Positions 6,194-13,180 of a stretch of DNA of 15,603 bases are shown in pieces. The stretch lies in NCBI GenBank assembly GCA_964344775.1, contig CAYFOO010000032.1, forward strand, positions 1-15,603, read 5' to 3'. Below the pieces are notes generated by a model. It was not told where the DNA came from, made no database searches, and saw only the letters and a program-made list of their open reading frames with translations. The DNA is from CAYFMH01 sp964344775 (GTDB lineage Bacteria; Patescibacteriota; Gracilibacteria; UBA4473). Position 1 is the first letter of the stretch. The number at the start of each line of letters is the position of its first letter. Both the position numbers and the translations under genes were made by a program.

Positions 6194-6826
6194 GTGAAAA
6201 ATTTTTTAATCGGATTTCTGGTTTTATTGCTCTGGGGTTGCAAGCAATCGGTTGAAGTGGGGCAAAACCCCATAATTCCACCACAGATTATTCTGCAGAA
6301 TGCAGAGGAGACGGATGTAGGATTTGCGGTTCCAGTAGGAGATGAGATTTTTGTGACGGTGGATCATCTTTTGGATTTTTCTGAGACACTTTTTCATGAT
6401 TCAGCAGAAGCGGAAGTGATCGCTCGGGATTTTGATCGTGATTTATTGGTGTTCAAGCTTGATGGTAGTACTCATAACCCCTCTACTCCCGATAAACAAA
6501 ATGTGTCTCCCCTTAAAAAAGGGGAGAAAATCTTTGCCGATTCTCCACCAGGGATGGATGGGGAGGTTTTTTGGTTAGATGGGCAGGAAATCCGTCGAGA
6601 AAAAGTAATTTCTTTGTCCGAATTCTTCCATACAAACGGACAGGTAAAGAGAAATTTGATCGCTATTTCTGGGACAGCGGAGACCGGGAAGTCCGGTGCA
6701 CCGATTTTTGATCAAAATGGAAAGATATTTGGTCTTTTGGTTGGATCAAACAAAGAAAAAAACATCACTTTCGTCACACGGTCAGATTTTATTCTGGATT
6801 TTTTGGCCAAAAATGTTGACGAATAA
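6194..6826 (+). CDS. trypsin-like serine protease lipoprotein (DegP/S1 fold)
   Basis: A 210-aa protein starting at GTG. The N-terminus MKNFLIGFLVLLLWGC is a lipoprotein signal with cleavage expected before C16, so the mature protein should be membrane-anchored and extracytoplasmic. The rest fits a chymotrypsin/DegP-like fold: H58 in VTVDHLL (equivalent of TAAH), D83 in RDLLVFKL (equivalent of the D-L-A-V-L-K strand), and S167 in TGKSGAPIF (equivalent of GNSGGP). The triad is therefore present, though each motif departs from consensus. There is no PDZ domain and the length is close to a bare protease domain, so it is not a full DegP. It runs divergently from the unknown operon (110-bp gap) and 44 bp ahead of rpsO in the same direction. 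It could be a processing or quality-control protease; the substrate is unknown. Confidence 0.75.
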   Translation: MKNFLIGFLVLLLWGCKQSVEVGQNPIIPPQIILQNAEETDVGFAVPVGDEIFVTVDHLLDFSETLFHDSAEAEVIARDFDRDLLVFKLDGSTHNPSTPDKQNVSPLKKGEKIFADSPPGMDGEVFWLDGQEIRREKVISLSEFFHTNGQVKRNLIAISGTAETGKSGAPIFDQNGKIFGLLVGSNKEKNITFVTRSDFILDFLAKNVDE

Positions 6827-6870
6827 CAGGAATTTCTTATCCTCCTCGTGGTAATTAACTTTCATTCAAA

Positions 6871-7134
6871 ATGCAAAGAGAAGACAAAAAAAGCGTTATC
6901 GGCAAGTTTCAGACTCACAAAAAAGACACGGGGTCTGCACAGGTTCAGATTGCTATTCTGACAGAGAAAATCAATAAACTCACAGAACATCTGAAAACTC
7001 ATGCAAAAGACAAGCATTCGCGTCGAGGTCTCATCGGGATGGTGGGAAATAGACGTCGTCTTCTCCGGTACCTCCAAATGAATAATGCTCAAGAATATAC
7101 TCAATTAACTAAAGCATTAGGTCTCCGTAAATAA
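6871..7134 (+). CDS. rpsO: 30S ribosomal protein S15
   Basis: An 87-aa protein of the usual S15 length. It shows the family signatures TGSAQVQIAILT (20-31), KDKHSRRGL (46-54) and NRRRLLRYL (60-68). S15 binds the central domain of 16S rRNA (helices 20-22) early in 30S assembly and forms an intersubunit bridge with the 50S. It starts at ATG with no clear Shine-Dalgarno site. It directly precedes pnp, the classic rpsO-pnp order, with a 151-bp gap holding two hairpins. In some bacteria S15 represses its own translation through a leader structure. The short 44-bp leader here shows no obvious one. Confidence 0.97.
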   Translation: MQREDKKSVIGKFQTHKKDTGSAQVQIAILTEKINKLTEHLKTHAKDKHSRRGLIGMVGNRRRLLRYLQMNNAQEYTQLTKALGLRK

Positions 7135-7179
7135 TTTTTTATTTTTTGGAGCAGGACCCGGCGTTTTTCTTTTTATGAG

Positions 7180-7219
7180 AAAAATTCCCAAGCCTTGTTC
7201 CAAACCGATTGGAATTTTT
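7180..7219 (+). ncRNA. hairpin in the rpsO-pnp intergenic region
   Basis: AAAAATTCC-C-AA pairs with TTGGAATTTTT: 11 pairs with one bulged C and a loop of about 17 nt. It follows rpsO by about 45 nt and is not followed by a T-run, so it is more likely an RNA processing or stability element than a terminator. The exact role is inferred. Confidence 0.4.
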
Positions 7220-7232
7220 ACGGAGGTTAAAA

Positions 7233-7259
7233 GAAGGTGAGATCACATCTCTCACTTTC
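7233..7259 (+). promoter_or_regulatory. hairpin in the pnp leader
   Basis: GAAGGTGAGA pairs with TCTCACTTTC (10 pairs including one G-U) around a 7-nt loop, 26 nt before the pnp ATG. In enterobacteria a pnp leader stem cleaved by RNase III mediates autoregulation by PNPase; this stem is placed suitably for such a role. The downstream GAAATTATTTTTT also allows a leaky terminator. It might also partly occlude the GGAGGT at 7222-7227, which is too far from ATG to be the pnp ribosome binding site. Confidence 0.4.
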
Positions 7260-7285
7260 GAAATTATTTTTTAACCTCATTTATT

Positions 7286-9394
7286 ATGAAAAACGATGTA
7301 AAAACCTTTTCTTTGCAGGTGGGCGGCAAAGAACTTTCTTTTGAAACTGGACGACTTGCCCAACAAGCTGATGGGGCCGTACTGGCCAAACATGGAGACA
7401 TGGCTCTTCTCGCGACTGCTGGAATGTCTGATTTTCCTCGGGAGGACATTGATTTTTTCCCATTGATGGTGGACTTCGAAGAGAAGTTCTATGCGGCAGG
7501 ACGGCTAAAAGGTTCTCGATTTATGAAACGAGAAGGCCGACCTTCTGATACCGCAATTTTGAATTCTCGACTGACTGATCGACCACTTCGACCTCTTTTT
7601 CCAAAGGGGATGAAGAATGACGTGCAGATCATCGGGACTCTGCTCCAAACAGATGAACTTCGTTCTGCAGCTCCTCTCTTCATGTGTGCGGCTTCGATGG
7701 CGATCCAGATTTCTGGGATCCCTTTCGAGGCTCCCGTCGCAGGAGTTCGAGTTGGGATGAAAGACGATGGATCATTTATTCTCGACCCAACTTATGAAGA
7801 AGCTGAAGGTGGAAAGTTAGATCTCGTCGTGGCCGGAACCGAAGATGCGATCATGATGGTAGAATCTGGATCAAACTTAATTTCGAACGAAGAAATGTTG
7901 GCCGCACTTGAGTTTGCTCATGGAGAAATCAAAAAAATCTGTGCGGCCCAAAAAGAATTTGCCGCTCAGCACAAAATAGAAGCCAAAGAACCACTCTTTG
8001 GTGAAGAAGCAGAAGAGGAGATCAAAGCCGTAGATGATTTTGTGACCGAAGATATGTTGAAAAATGTCCGAGGGATTACGAAACACGACGTAAAAGAAAA
8101 ACTCGGAGAAGTGAAAGAAAAACTGCTCGAAAAATACGCCACTGAGATCGAAGAAGGCGAACTATCTGCTGGAGCGATGAAAGGATACCTCGAAAAACGA
8201 TTGGCCAAAAATATGCGAGCTGAGGTTTTTGCTTCCGGAAAAAGACTTGATGGGCGAACAATCGAAGAGATCCGCCCAATTAATGTAGAAGTGGGAGTTC
8301 TGCCCCGACTTCACGGATCTGCGATCTTCCAACGAGGAGAAACACAAGCGCTCTCGATCACAACCCTCGGAGGTCCTGGAGATGTAAAAATCATCGACAC
8401 GCCAAATCGGCCCGAGATGAAAAAAGCCTACATCCACCACTATAATTTCCCGCCCTACTCGGTGGGAGAAGTACGTCCCCTCCGAGGAACCAACCGACGA
8501 GAGATCGGACACGGAGCTCTAGCAGAACGAGCCCTGGTACAAATGGTGCCAACCACGGCGGATAACTTCCCGTATACCGTGCGAGTGGTTTCAGAAATTT
8601 TATCCTGCAACGGGTCATCCTCAATGGCGTCTGTTTGCGGGTCAACTTTGGCTCTGATGGATGCCGGAGTACCAATCAAACATCCGATTGCGGGGATTGC
8701 GATGGGACTGCTCATGGATGAGAGTGGGGATTATCGAATCCTCTCCGATATTCAGGGAGCAGAAGATTTCGATGGAGACATGGACTTCAAAGTCACGGGA
8801 GATGAAAATGGGATTACCGCTCTTCAGATGGACATCAAAGTAAAGGGACTAAAATTAGATTTGCTCAAACAAGCCCTCGAACAAGCACAGGCTGGACGAC
8901 AACATATCTTGAAAGAAATGCGTGCGGTAATTGCTGAACCACGGAAAGAGATGAACGAGTTTGCGCCACGAATTGATTCTTTCCATATCAATCCAGAATT
9001 CATCCGAGAGGTTATCGGAAAAGGTGGAGAGACGATCCAAGGACTCTGTGCGGACTATAATGTCAGCATCGACATCGAAGACGATGGGCTCATCATGATC
9101 ACGTCCACTAGTCAGGAGAATGGAAAAGCGGCTCGAAAGGCCGTCGAAGGAATTGCTTATGAACCGAAGATCGGAGACGTGTTTGAGAATGCGGAGGTCA
9201 AATCCATTATGGATTTCGGAGCGTTTGTGGAGTACATGCCGAAGAAAGAAGCTCTCGTGCACATCTCAGAGATCGCGGATGAGCGGGTAGAAAAGGTCAC
9301 GGATTATCTGCAGGAAGGGCAACGGGTGAAGGTGAAGTTGATTGGGATTGATAATATGGGGCGGGTGAAGTTGTCGATGAAGCAGGCGAAGTAG
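7286..9394 (+). CDS. pnp: polyribonucleotide nucleotidyltransferase (PNPase)
   Basis: A 702-aa protein, normal length for bacterial PNPase. It degrades RNA 3'-to-5' by phosphorolysis to nucleoside diphosphates, as a homotrimer in the cytoplasm. Domains in order: first RNase PH core (about 10-235) with FEEKFYAAGRLKGSRF and GRPSDTAILNSRLTDRPLRP; helical linker (about 240-310); second RNase PH core (about 312-550) with KRLDGRTIEEIRPI, HGSAIFQRGETQAL, the CNGSSSMASVCGSTLALMD stretch, and the acidic DFDGDMDF stretch (494-501) holding the catalytic aspartates; KH domain (565-620) with GKGG at 578-581; and S1 domain (628-698) with VKSIMDFGAFVEY. It starts at ATG without a Shine-Dalgarno site. It is followed by a strong terminator. 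Confidence 0.97.
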   Translation: MKNDVKTFSLQVGGKELSFETGRLAQQADGAVLAKHGDMALLATAGMSDFPREDIDFFPLMVDFEEKFYAAGRLKGSRFMKREGRPSDTAILNSRLTDRPLRPLFPKGMKNDVQIIGTLLQTDELRSAAPLFMCAASMAIQISGIPFEAPVAGVRVGMKDDGSFILDPTYEEAEGGKLDLVVAGTEDAIMMVESGSNLISNEEMLAALEFAHGEIKKICAAQKEFAAQHKIEAKEPLFGEEAEEEIKAVDDFVTEDMLKNVRGITKHDVKEKLGEVKEKLLEKYATEIEEGELSAGAMKGYLEKRLAKNMRAEVFASGKRLDGRTIEEIRPINVEVGVLPRLHGSAIFQRGETQALSITTLGGPGDVKIIDTPNRPEMKKAYIHHYNFPPYSVGEVRPLRGTNRREIGHGALAERALVQMVPTTADNFPYTVRVVSEILSCNGSSSMASVCGSTLALMDAGVPIKHPIAGIAMGLLMDESGDYRILSDIQGAEDFDGDMDFKVTGDENGITALQMDIKVKGLKLDLLKQALEQAQAGRQHILKEMRAVIAEPRKEMNEFAPRIDSFHINPEFIREVIGKGGETIQGLCADYNVSIDIEDDGLIMITSTSQENGKAARKAVEGIAYEPKIGDVFENAEVKSIMDFGAFVEYMPKKEALVHISEIADERVEKVTDYLQEGQRVKVKLIGIDNMGRVKLSMKQAK

Positions 9395-9424
9395 TAGAAC
9401 TTAGTTTTTAGAGCTTAGGACTTA

Positions 9425-9450
9425 GAAGGCGAGACGAAAGTCTCGCTTTT
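9425..9450 (+). terminator. intrinsic terminator after pnp
   Basis: A perfect 7-bp stem GCGAGAC/GTCTCGC with a GAAA tetraloop (9436-9439), extended at the base by AAG opposite TTT, is followed directly by TTTT. It begins 31 nt after the pnp stop and separates the rpsO-pnp unit from tyrA-pheA. Confidence 0.85.
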
Positions 9451-9507
9451 CTATGTCCAACCATTGCCTTTTTCCTACAAAAAGTGTAGTAATGATCCCG
9501 TTTTTCA

Positions 9508-11184
9508 ATGAAAATAAAATCGATCGGGATCATCGGGGGGACGCACAGCGTGGGTAAGAGTTTTGCCGATCATTTGAAATATAAGTTTGGAAAAGAAAAA
9601 GAAATCCTGGTTTCCGGACGAAAAACGGAGATCACGAATAAAGCTATCGTGCAGAAGTGTGATCTGGTGATTTTTGCGGTTCCGATCTCTGCCACCGAAA
9701 AAGTGATTTCTGAGAACTTGGAGTACGCACGTCCCGATCAGATCTGGGCGGACTTCACCAGTATCAAGGTACAGCCAGTGGAATGGATGCTGAAATCAAA
9801 GGCGGAGGTATGCGGTTTGCATCCAGTCTTCCCGCCAAGCAAAAATCTGTCTGGCCAAAAACTAGTGATCACGCCGGCTCGGATTTCCGATGCAAATTTG
9901 GGGCAGTTAGAAGCTATTTTTGAGGATCTGGAAATTATTCACTCTACACCCGAGGAGCATGATCGGATCATGGGAGTGGTGCAGGGATTGTCTCATTTCT
10001 CTGATTTCGTCACCGGAGCTACGCTCAAAAATCTCGGGATGGACTTCGAAAAAGTACTGCAGTTTTCTTCTCCAGCGTACAAGCTCAAATTGGAAGTGAT
10101 CGGACGAATGTTTGCTCAGAATCCGGAACTGTACGTACAAATCGGACTCCAAAATCAGGAAAACAGTAGGACAATGCAGTGTTTTTCTGAAACATTTAAC
10201 AAATTGAAGGATCTGATCGATGTGAAACATGATAAAAAATTGACCGAAGAATTTCTTTCGATTCGTGAGTATCTGGGGGAGGATTTTTGCCAGGGGGCTT
10301 ACGAGAGTTCCGATCGAATTCTTCATCAGCGACAGGTAGAAACGATGCAAAAACCGATGCGAAAAAATTTCGGGGAGTGTGATTTGGCTATTTTTGGTAC
10401 CCCAGACTCTCACACAGATGAGGCGAGTCATCTTTTCCCGGAACGAGAATCTGGACAGATTGAATATTTCAAAAATATCTTCGAGGTGTTTGACGCGGTC
10501 GAAAAAGGGAAGGCAAAAGCGGGAATTGTGCCGTATGAAAACTCTACGATGGGATCGATTTTTGCTACACTGGATGCCCTTTTTGAACGGCCGAAGGTTT
10601 TTATTTGTACTTCAAAAGAGAAGGAAATCGGACAGTTCCTCCTCGGAATTCCTGGTACAAAAGTTTCTCAAATCCGAAAAATTACGAGTCACCCGCAGGC
10701 ACTCCAGCAATCTGAAAAATGGATCAGAAAAAATCTGCCAAATGTCGAAATTGTGAGCGAATCATCCACTTCTGTTGCGGCTAGAAAGGTGAAATCACTA
10801 CATGATAAAACTATTGTGGCGATTGGAAGCAAACACTTAGCTGAGTCGACCGAATTGGAAATTTTGGCTAAAAATTTACAGGAAGAAGAAAACAAAACTC
10901 GATTTGTCCTGATCAAAAAAGGTTCACCCCCAAAAAAGACGAAGTATACGAGCCTTGTTTTTTGGTTTTCGGCTGACAAATCTGGGAACTTGGAAAAAGT
11001 GCTTCATGCTTTTTCTTCGCAAAAGGTGAATCTGATCAAGATTGATTCTCGGCGGGCAGGGAAGGAGTATGGGCGGTATTTGTTTTTTGTAGACGCGGAG
11101 ATTTCTGTGGATCAGGCAGAAAAAGAACTTGTTCCGGTACTCGAAAAGGAGGTGGGAGGGGTGAGAGTTTTGGGAGGATTTTGA
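9508..11184 (+). CDS. fused prephenate dehydrogenase - prephenate dehydratase with ACT domain
   Basis: A 558-aa bifunctional enzyme. The TyrA part (1 to about 282) converts prephenate to 4-hydroxyphenylpyruvate with NAD(P)+. It has a Rossmann motif G7-x2-G-G-x4-G16, FAVPISATEKVI, the catalytic-type GLHPVFPPS (H105) and HDRIMGVVQGLSHF. The PheA part (about 288-470) converts prephenate to phenylpyruvate. It has FGTPDSHTDEA (variant of GPxGTFSH), VPYENSTMG (341-349), TSHPQALQQ (393-401), SSTSVAA (419-425) and NKTRFVLI (462-469). The C-terminal ACT domain (about 480-555) has GNLEKVLHAFSSQKVNLIKIDSR, the usual phenylalanine-sensing region. I see no chorismate mutase (AroQ) segment between the two enzymes, unlike the TyrA-AroQ-PheA fusion known in Archaeoglobus. 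It stands alone, 113 bp after pnp and behind its terminator. TGA stop. Confidence 0.92.
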   Translation: MKIKSIGIIGGTHSVGKSFADHLKYKFGKEKEILVSGRKTEITNKAIVQKCDLVIFAVPISATEKVISENLEYARPDQIWADFTSIKVQPVEWMLKSKAEVCGLHPVFPPSKNLSGQKLVITPARISDANLGQLEAIFEDLEIIHSTPEEHDRIMGVVQGLSHFSDFVTGATLKNLGMDFEKVLQFSSPAYKLKLEVIGRMFAQNPELYVQIGLQNQENSRTMQCFSETFNKLKDLIDVKHDKKLTEEFLSIREYLGEDFCQGAYESSDRILHQRQVETMQKPMRKNFGECDLAIFGTPDSHTDEASHLFPERESGQIEYFKNIFEVFDAVEKGKAKAGIVPYENSTMGSIFATLDALFERPKVFICTSKEKEIGQFLLGIPGTKVSQIRKITSHPQALQQSEKWIRKNLPNVEIVSESSTSVAARKVKSLHDKTIVAIGSKHLAESTELEILAKNLQEEENKTRFVLIKKGSPPKKTKYTSLVFWFSADKSGNLEKVLHAFSSQKVNLIKIDSRRAGKEYGRYLFFVDAEISVDQAEKELVPVLEKEVGGVRVLGGF

Positions 11185-11185
11185 G

Positions 11186-11196
11186 GAAGGCAGAAG
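11186..11196. repeat. left arm of 11-bp inverted repeat around the four-helix-bundle gene
   Basis: GAAGGCAGAAG here is the exact reverse complement of CTTCTGCCTTC at 11594-11604. The arms are 397 bp apart and enclose the small gene. Confidence 0.55.
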
Positions 11197-11233
11197 TAAG
11201 AAGTGGAAATTGAGAAGTTTTAATTTTTATATC

Positions 11234-11593
11234 ATGGAGAATAATTTGAAAGACCGAACAAAAAAGTTTGCTTTGAGAATTGTGACTCTCGTTCGAACTT
11301 TACCAAAAGATATTGTGGGACAGACTTTTGCACGACAACTCATTCGTTCTGGTACTTCTGTAGCAGCTAATTATCGTGCCACTCAGAGAGCTCGGAGCAA
11401 AGCAGAATTTATTGCAAAAATGGGGATTGTTTTGGAGGAAGCAGATGAAACTGTTTTTTGGTTAGAAATGCTTATTGAAACAAATTTAGTTTCTCCAGAA
11501 AAATTAGAGCCACTTTTAAAAGAAGCGAATGAGGTTACTTCTATCATTGTGACTAGTATCCAAACAGCTCGAAAAAATAAAGCCAAAAAATAA
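11234..11593 (+). CDS. four-helix-bundle protein (23S rRNA intervening-sequence protein family)
   Basis: A 119-aa all-helical protein from the ATG at 11234. An in-frame TTG at 11210 would add eight residues, but the family normally begins near the chosen ATG. Signatures: RQLIRSGTSVAANYRA (34-49), KAEFIAKMGIVLEEADET (56-73) and WLEMLIETN (76-84). These fit the IVP/S23-like four-helix-bundle family, first seen encoded in intervening sequences of 23S rRNA genes and since found widely as stand-alone genes, notably in CPR and Bacteroidetes. Its biochemical role is not settled. The gene is flanked by an 11-bp inverted repeat and its stop is only 11 bp from the end of the convergent der gene. Confidence 0.85.
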   Translation: MENNLKDRTKKFALRIVTLVRTLPKDIVGQTFARQLIRSGTSVAANYRATQRARSKAEFIAKMGIVLEEADETVFWLEMLIETNLVSPEKLEPLLKEANEVTSIIVTSIQTARKNKAKK

Positions 11594-11604
11594 CTTCTGC
11601 CTTC
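11594..11604. repeat. right arm of 11-bp inverted repeat around the four-helix-bundle gene
   Basis: CTTCTGCCTTC, reverse complement of 11186-11196. It fills the 11-bp gap between the stop codons of the convergent four-helix-bundle and der genes. Confidence 0.55.
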
Positions 11605-13050
11605 TTACTTTCTCCTTCTTCCTTGGAACTCGTCCATCTGATCTCGCATTTCGATTTTTATCGGCGTTCCGAAGAAGCCGTATTTTTCTCGGATTTTATT
11701 TTCCAGATATCGGCGGTAGGTGAAGTGGAAGGCTTTCACATTGTTCACGTGGAAGATGAATTTTGGCGGGCAGATATCGACTTGGGAGGCGTATTTTATT
11801 TTTCCTCGATGTGTTTTTATACTCGGAGTGACGTGTCCATAAAAAACCTCAGGGATCCAGCCGTTTAGCTCGGAAGTACCGATTCTTTTTGTCCGTTCTT
11901 TGGCCACTCCTTTTACAGACTCGAGGATCTCAGTAATTCCTTTCCCTGTTTTCGCAGAGAAAAAAAGTACTGGGGCCCACGGAAGAAAGGCGATTTTTTT
12001 TTGTAGATAGTAGTGATAATCTTTTCGGATTTTATCGAGGGATTCACCCCACATCTTCACTTCAGAGACTTCGCGTTCGTCGATCTCATCTTTTTGCCGG
12101 GCATGTTCTCGTACCAGATCAAATTTATTCACGCCAATGAGAATTCCTTTTCCTGCTTCCACGATCTTCCCCGCAATGGCGAGATCCTGATGAGTGGCTC
12201 CATCGAGTGCATCGAGCAGAAGAACACAGATGTCGGCTTTTTCTATCGCTCGAGTGGTACGCACGGTGGACCAAAACTCCAGATTTTTTCCAATTTTCCC
12301 TGGTTTTCTAAGTCCCGCCGTATCGAGAAAAAGGTATTTTTGGTCCTCTTCATCGGTAAATTCTGTATCGATGGTGTCCCGCGTAGTACCGGCGATATTG
12401 GAAACCACCGATCTTTTTTTACCAAGAAAAGCATTGAGCAGGGAACTTTTTCCCACATTTGGACGGCCGACGAAGGCGATTTTGATGGTGTTATCGTCAG
12501 AATCATCCGGGACAGGTCGCGACCTGTCCGTACCGAATACTTCTTTTTTTAGTGCTGCTGATATTAAATCGTGCAGATCCCAGATGTTGGTATAATTTTT
12601 GGCCGAAATCGCGAGAGGTATTCCCAGGCCATGTTTCGCTAGTTCTGATACACGGGTCTCATCTCCATCATCGATTTTGTTCGCGGCAAAGATTACTGGT
12701 TTTTTGGATTTTCTGAGTTTATCCAGGATGTCGAAGTCATCGGCCGTGAAGTCCTTTTTCCCATCTACGAGAAAAAGAATTAGATCTCCATTTTCCATCG
12801 CTATTTCTACCTGCGTTTGGATTTCTTGTTCGAGATTTTCGCCTTTGGCATTCGTCAGTCCGGCTGTGTCTACCAGCCAAAAAGGGATCCCATCTTCAGG
12901 ATCAATTTTTTCCATAAGCGAATCTCGTGTGGTTCCAGAAATATCTGATACGATGGCCCTTCGTTCTCCCACGAGGGCATTGAAGAGCGATGATTTTCCT
13001 ACGTTTGGGCGGCCGATGATCGTGATGATCGGTGTTTCTGCAGTTTTCAC
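11605..13050 (-). CDS. der: ribosome biogenesis GTPase Der (EngA)
   Basis: A 481-aa protein with two tandem GTPase domains, the hallmark of Der, which acts in late 50S subunit assembly. Domain 1: GRPNVGKS (13-20), GTTRD (39-43), DTAG (61-64), NKID (124-127). Domain 2: GRPNVGKS (195-202), GTTRD (221-225), DTAG (243-246), NKFD (308-311), SAK (365-367). The C-terminal KH-like domain (about 385-470) ends in a basic tail, FQGRRRK. The start is GTG. The linker between the GTPase domains contains TDRSRPVP (174-181), encoded by a perfect 20-bp palindrome (12510-12529), which looks like an inserted palindromic element kept in frame. The gene converges on the four-helix-bundle gene and diverges from the murE-like gene. 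Confidence 0.97.
   Translation of the reverse strand: MKTAETPIITIIGRPNVGKSSLFNALVGERRAIVSDISGTTRDSLMEKIDPEDGIPFWLVDTAGLTNAKGENLEQEIQTQVEIAMENGDLILFLVDGKKDFTADDFDILDKLRKSKKPVIFAANKIDDGDETRVSELAKHGLGIPLAISAKNYTNIWDLHDLISAALKKEVFGTDRSRPVPDDSDDNTIKIAFVGRPNVGKSSLLNAFLGKKRSVVSNIAGTTRDTIDTEFTDEEDQKYLFLDTAGLRKPGKIGKNLEFWSTVRTTRAIEKADICVLLLDALDGATHQDLAIAGKIVEAGKGILIGVNKFDLVREHARQKDEIDEREVSEVKMWGESLDKIRKDYHYYLQKKIAFLPWAPVLFFSAKTGKGITEILESVKGVAKERTKRIGTSELNGWIPEVFYGHVTPSIKTHRGKIKYASQVDICPPKFIFHVNNVKAFHFTYRRYLENKIREKYGFFGTPIKIEMRDQMDEFQGRRRK
12510..12529. repeat. perfect 20-bp palindrome inside der
   Basis: GGACAGGTCGCGACCTGTCC is its own reverse complement. On the minus strand it encodes residues 174-181 of Der in the flexible linker between the two G domains. 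It is GC-richer than its surroundings. Allowing one bulged G, pairing extends by a further C-G step on each side. Confidence 0.85.
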
Positions 13051-13111
13051 GGGCGGAAGGTAGCAGAAAGAAGGGAAAAAGCAAATGTTCTACTGGTTTA
13101 AAGCCCTGTGT

Positions 13112-13141
13112 TTTATGCACAAATGATCAGATTCCGGTCAA
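13112..13141 (-). promoter_or_regulatory. candidate der promoter overlapping a palindromic repeat
   Basis: The minus strand has TTGACC (13141-13136, 5 of 6), an 18-bp spacer and CATAAA (13117-13112, 4 of 6). The -35 box lies inside the palindrome at 13131-13149. The start site would lie about 55 nt before the GTG of der. Confidence 0.35.
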
Positions 13142-13149
13142 GCCGGAAT
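13131..13149. repeat. ATTCCGG palindromic repeat in the der/murE-like divergent region
   Basis: ATTCCGG-TCAAG-CCGGAAT: perfect 7-bp arms with a 5-nt loop. It resembles the small ATTCC-N-GGAAT palindromic repeats dispersed in many bacterial genomes (for example the Neisseria dRS3 type). On the plus strand a T-run follows 8 nt later (13157 on), too far for a good terminator. Confidence 0.6.
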
Positions 13150-13180
13150 GACCATACTTTTTTTAATTTAATTTTTCGTT

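Noticed and set aside
6816..6857. Possible promoter for rpsO beginning with TTGACG at 6816-6821
   Set aside because: No -10-like hexamer occurs at 16-18 bp spacing; the nearest candidates are about 13 or 30 bp away.
9464..9493. Possible promoter for tyrA-pheA (TTGCCT ... TAGTAAT)
   Set aside because: The -10 match is poor (about 3-4 of 6). A promoter is expected here because of the terminator upstream, but the sequence does not pin it down.
9907..10431. 174-aa minus-strand open frame opposite tyrA-pheA
   Set aside because: It lies across clear TyrA and PheA motifs on the other strand and shows no family signature.
12013..12552. 179-aa plus-strand open frame, and others opposite der
   Set aside because: They lie antisense to well-conserved GTPase domains of der, and their translations have no recognisable motif.
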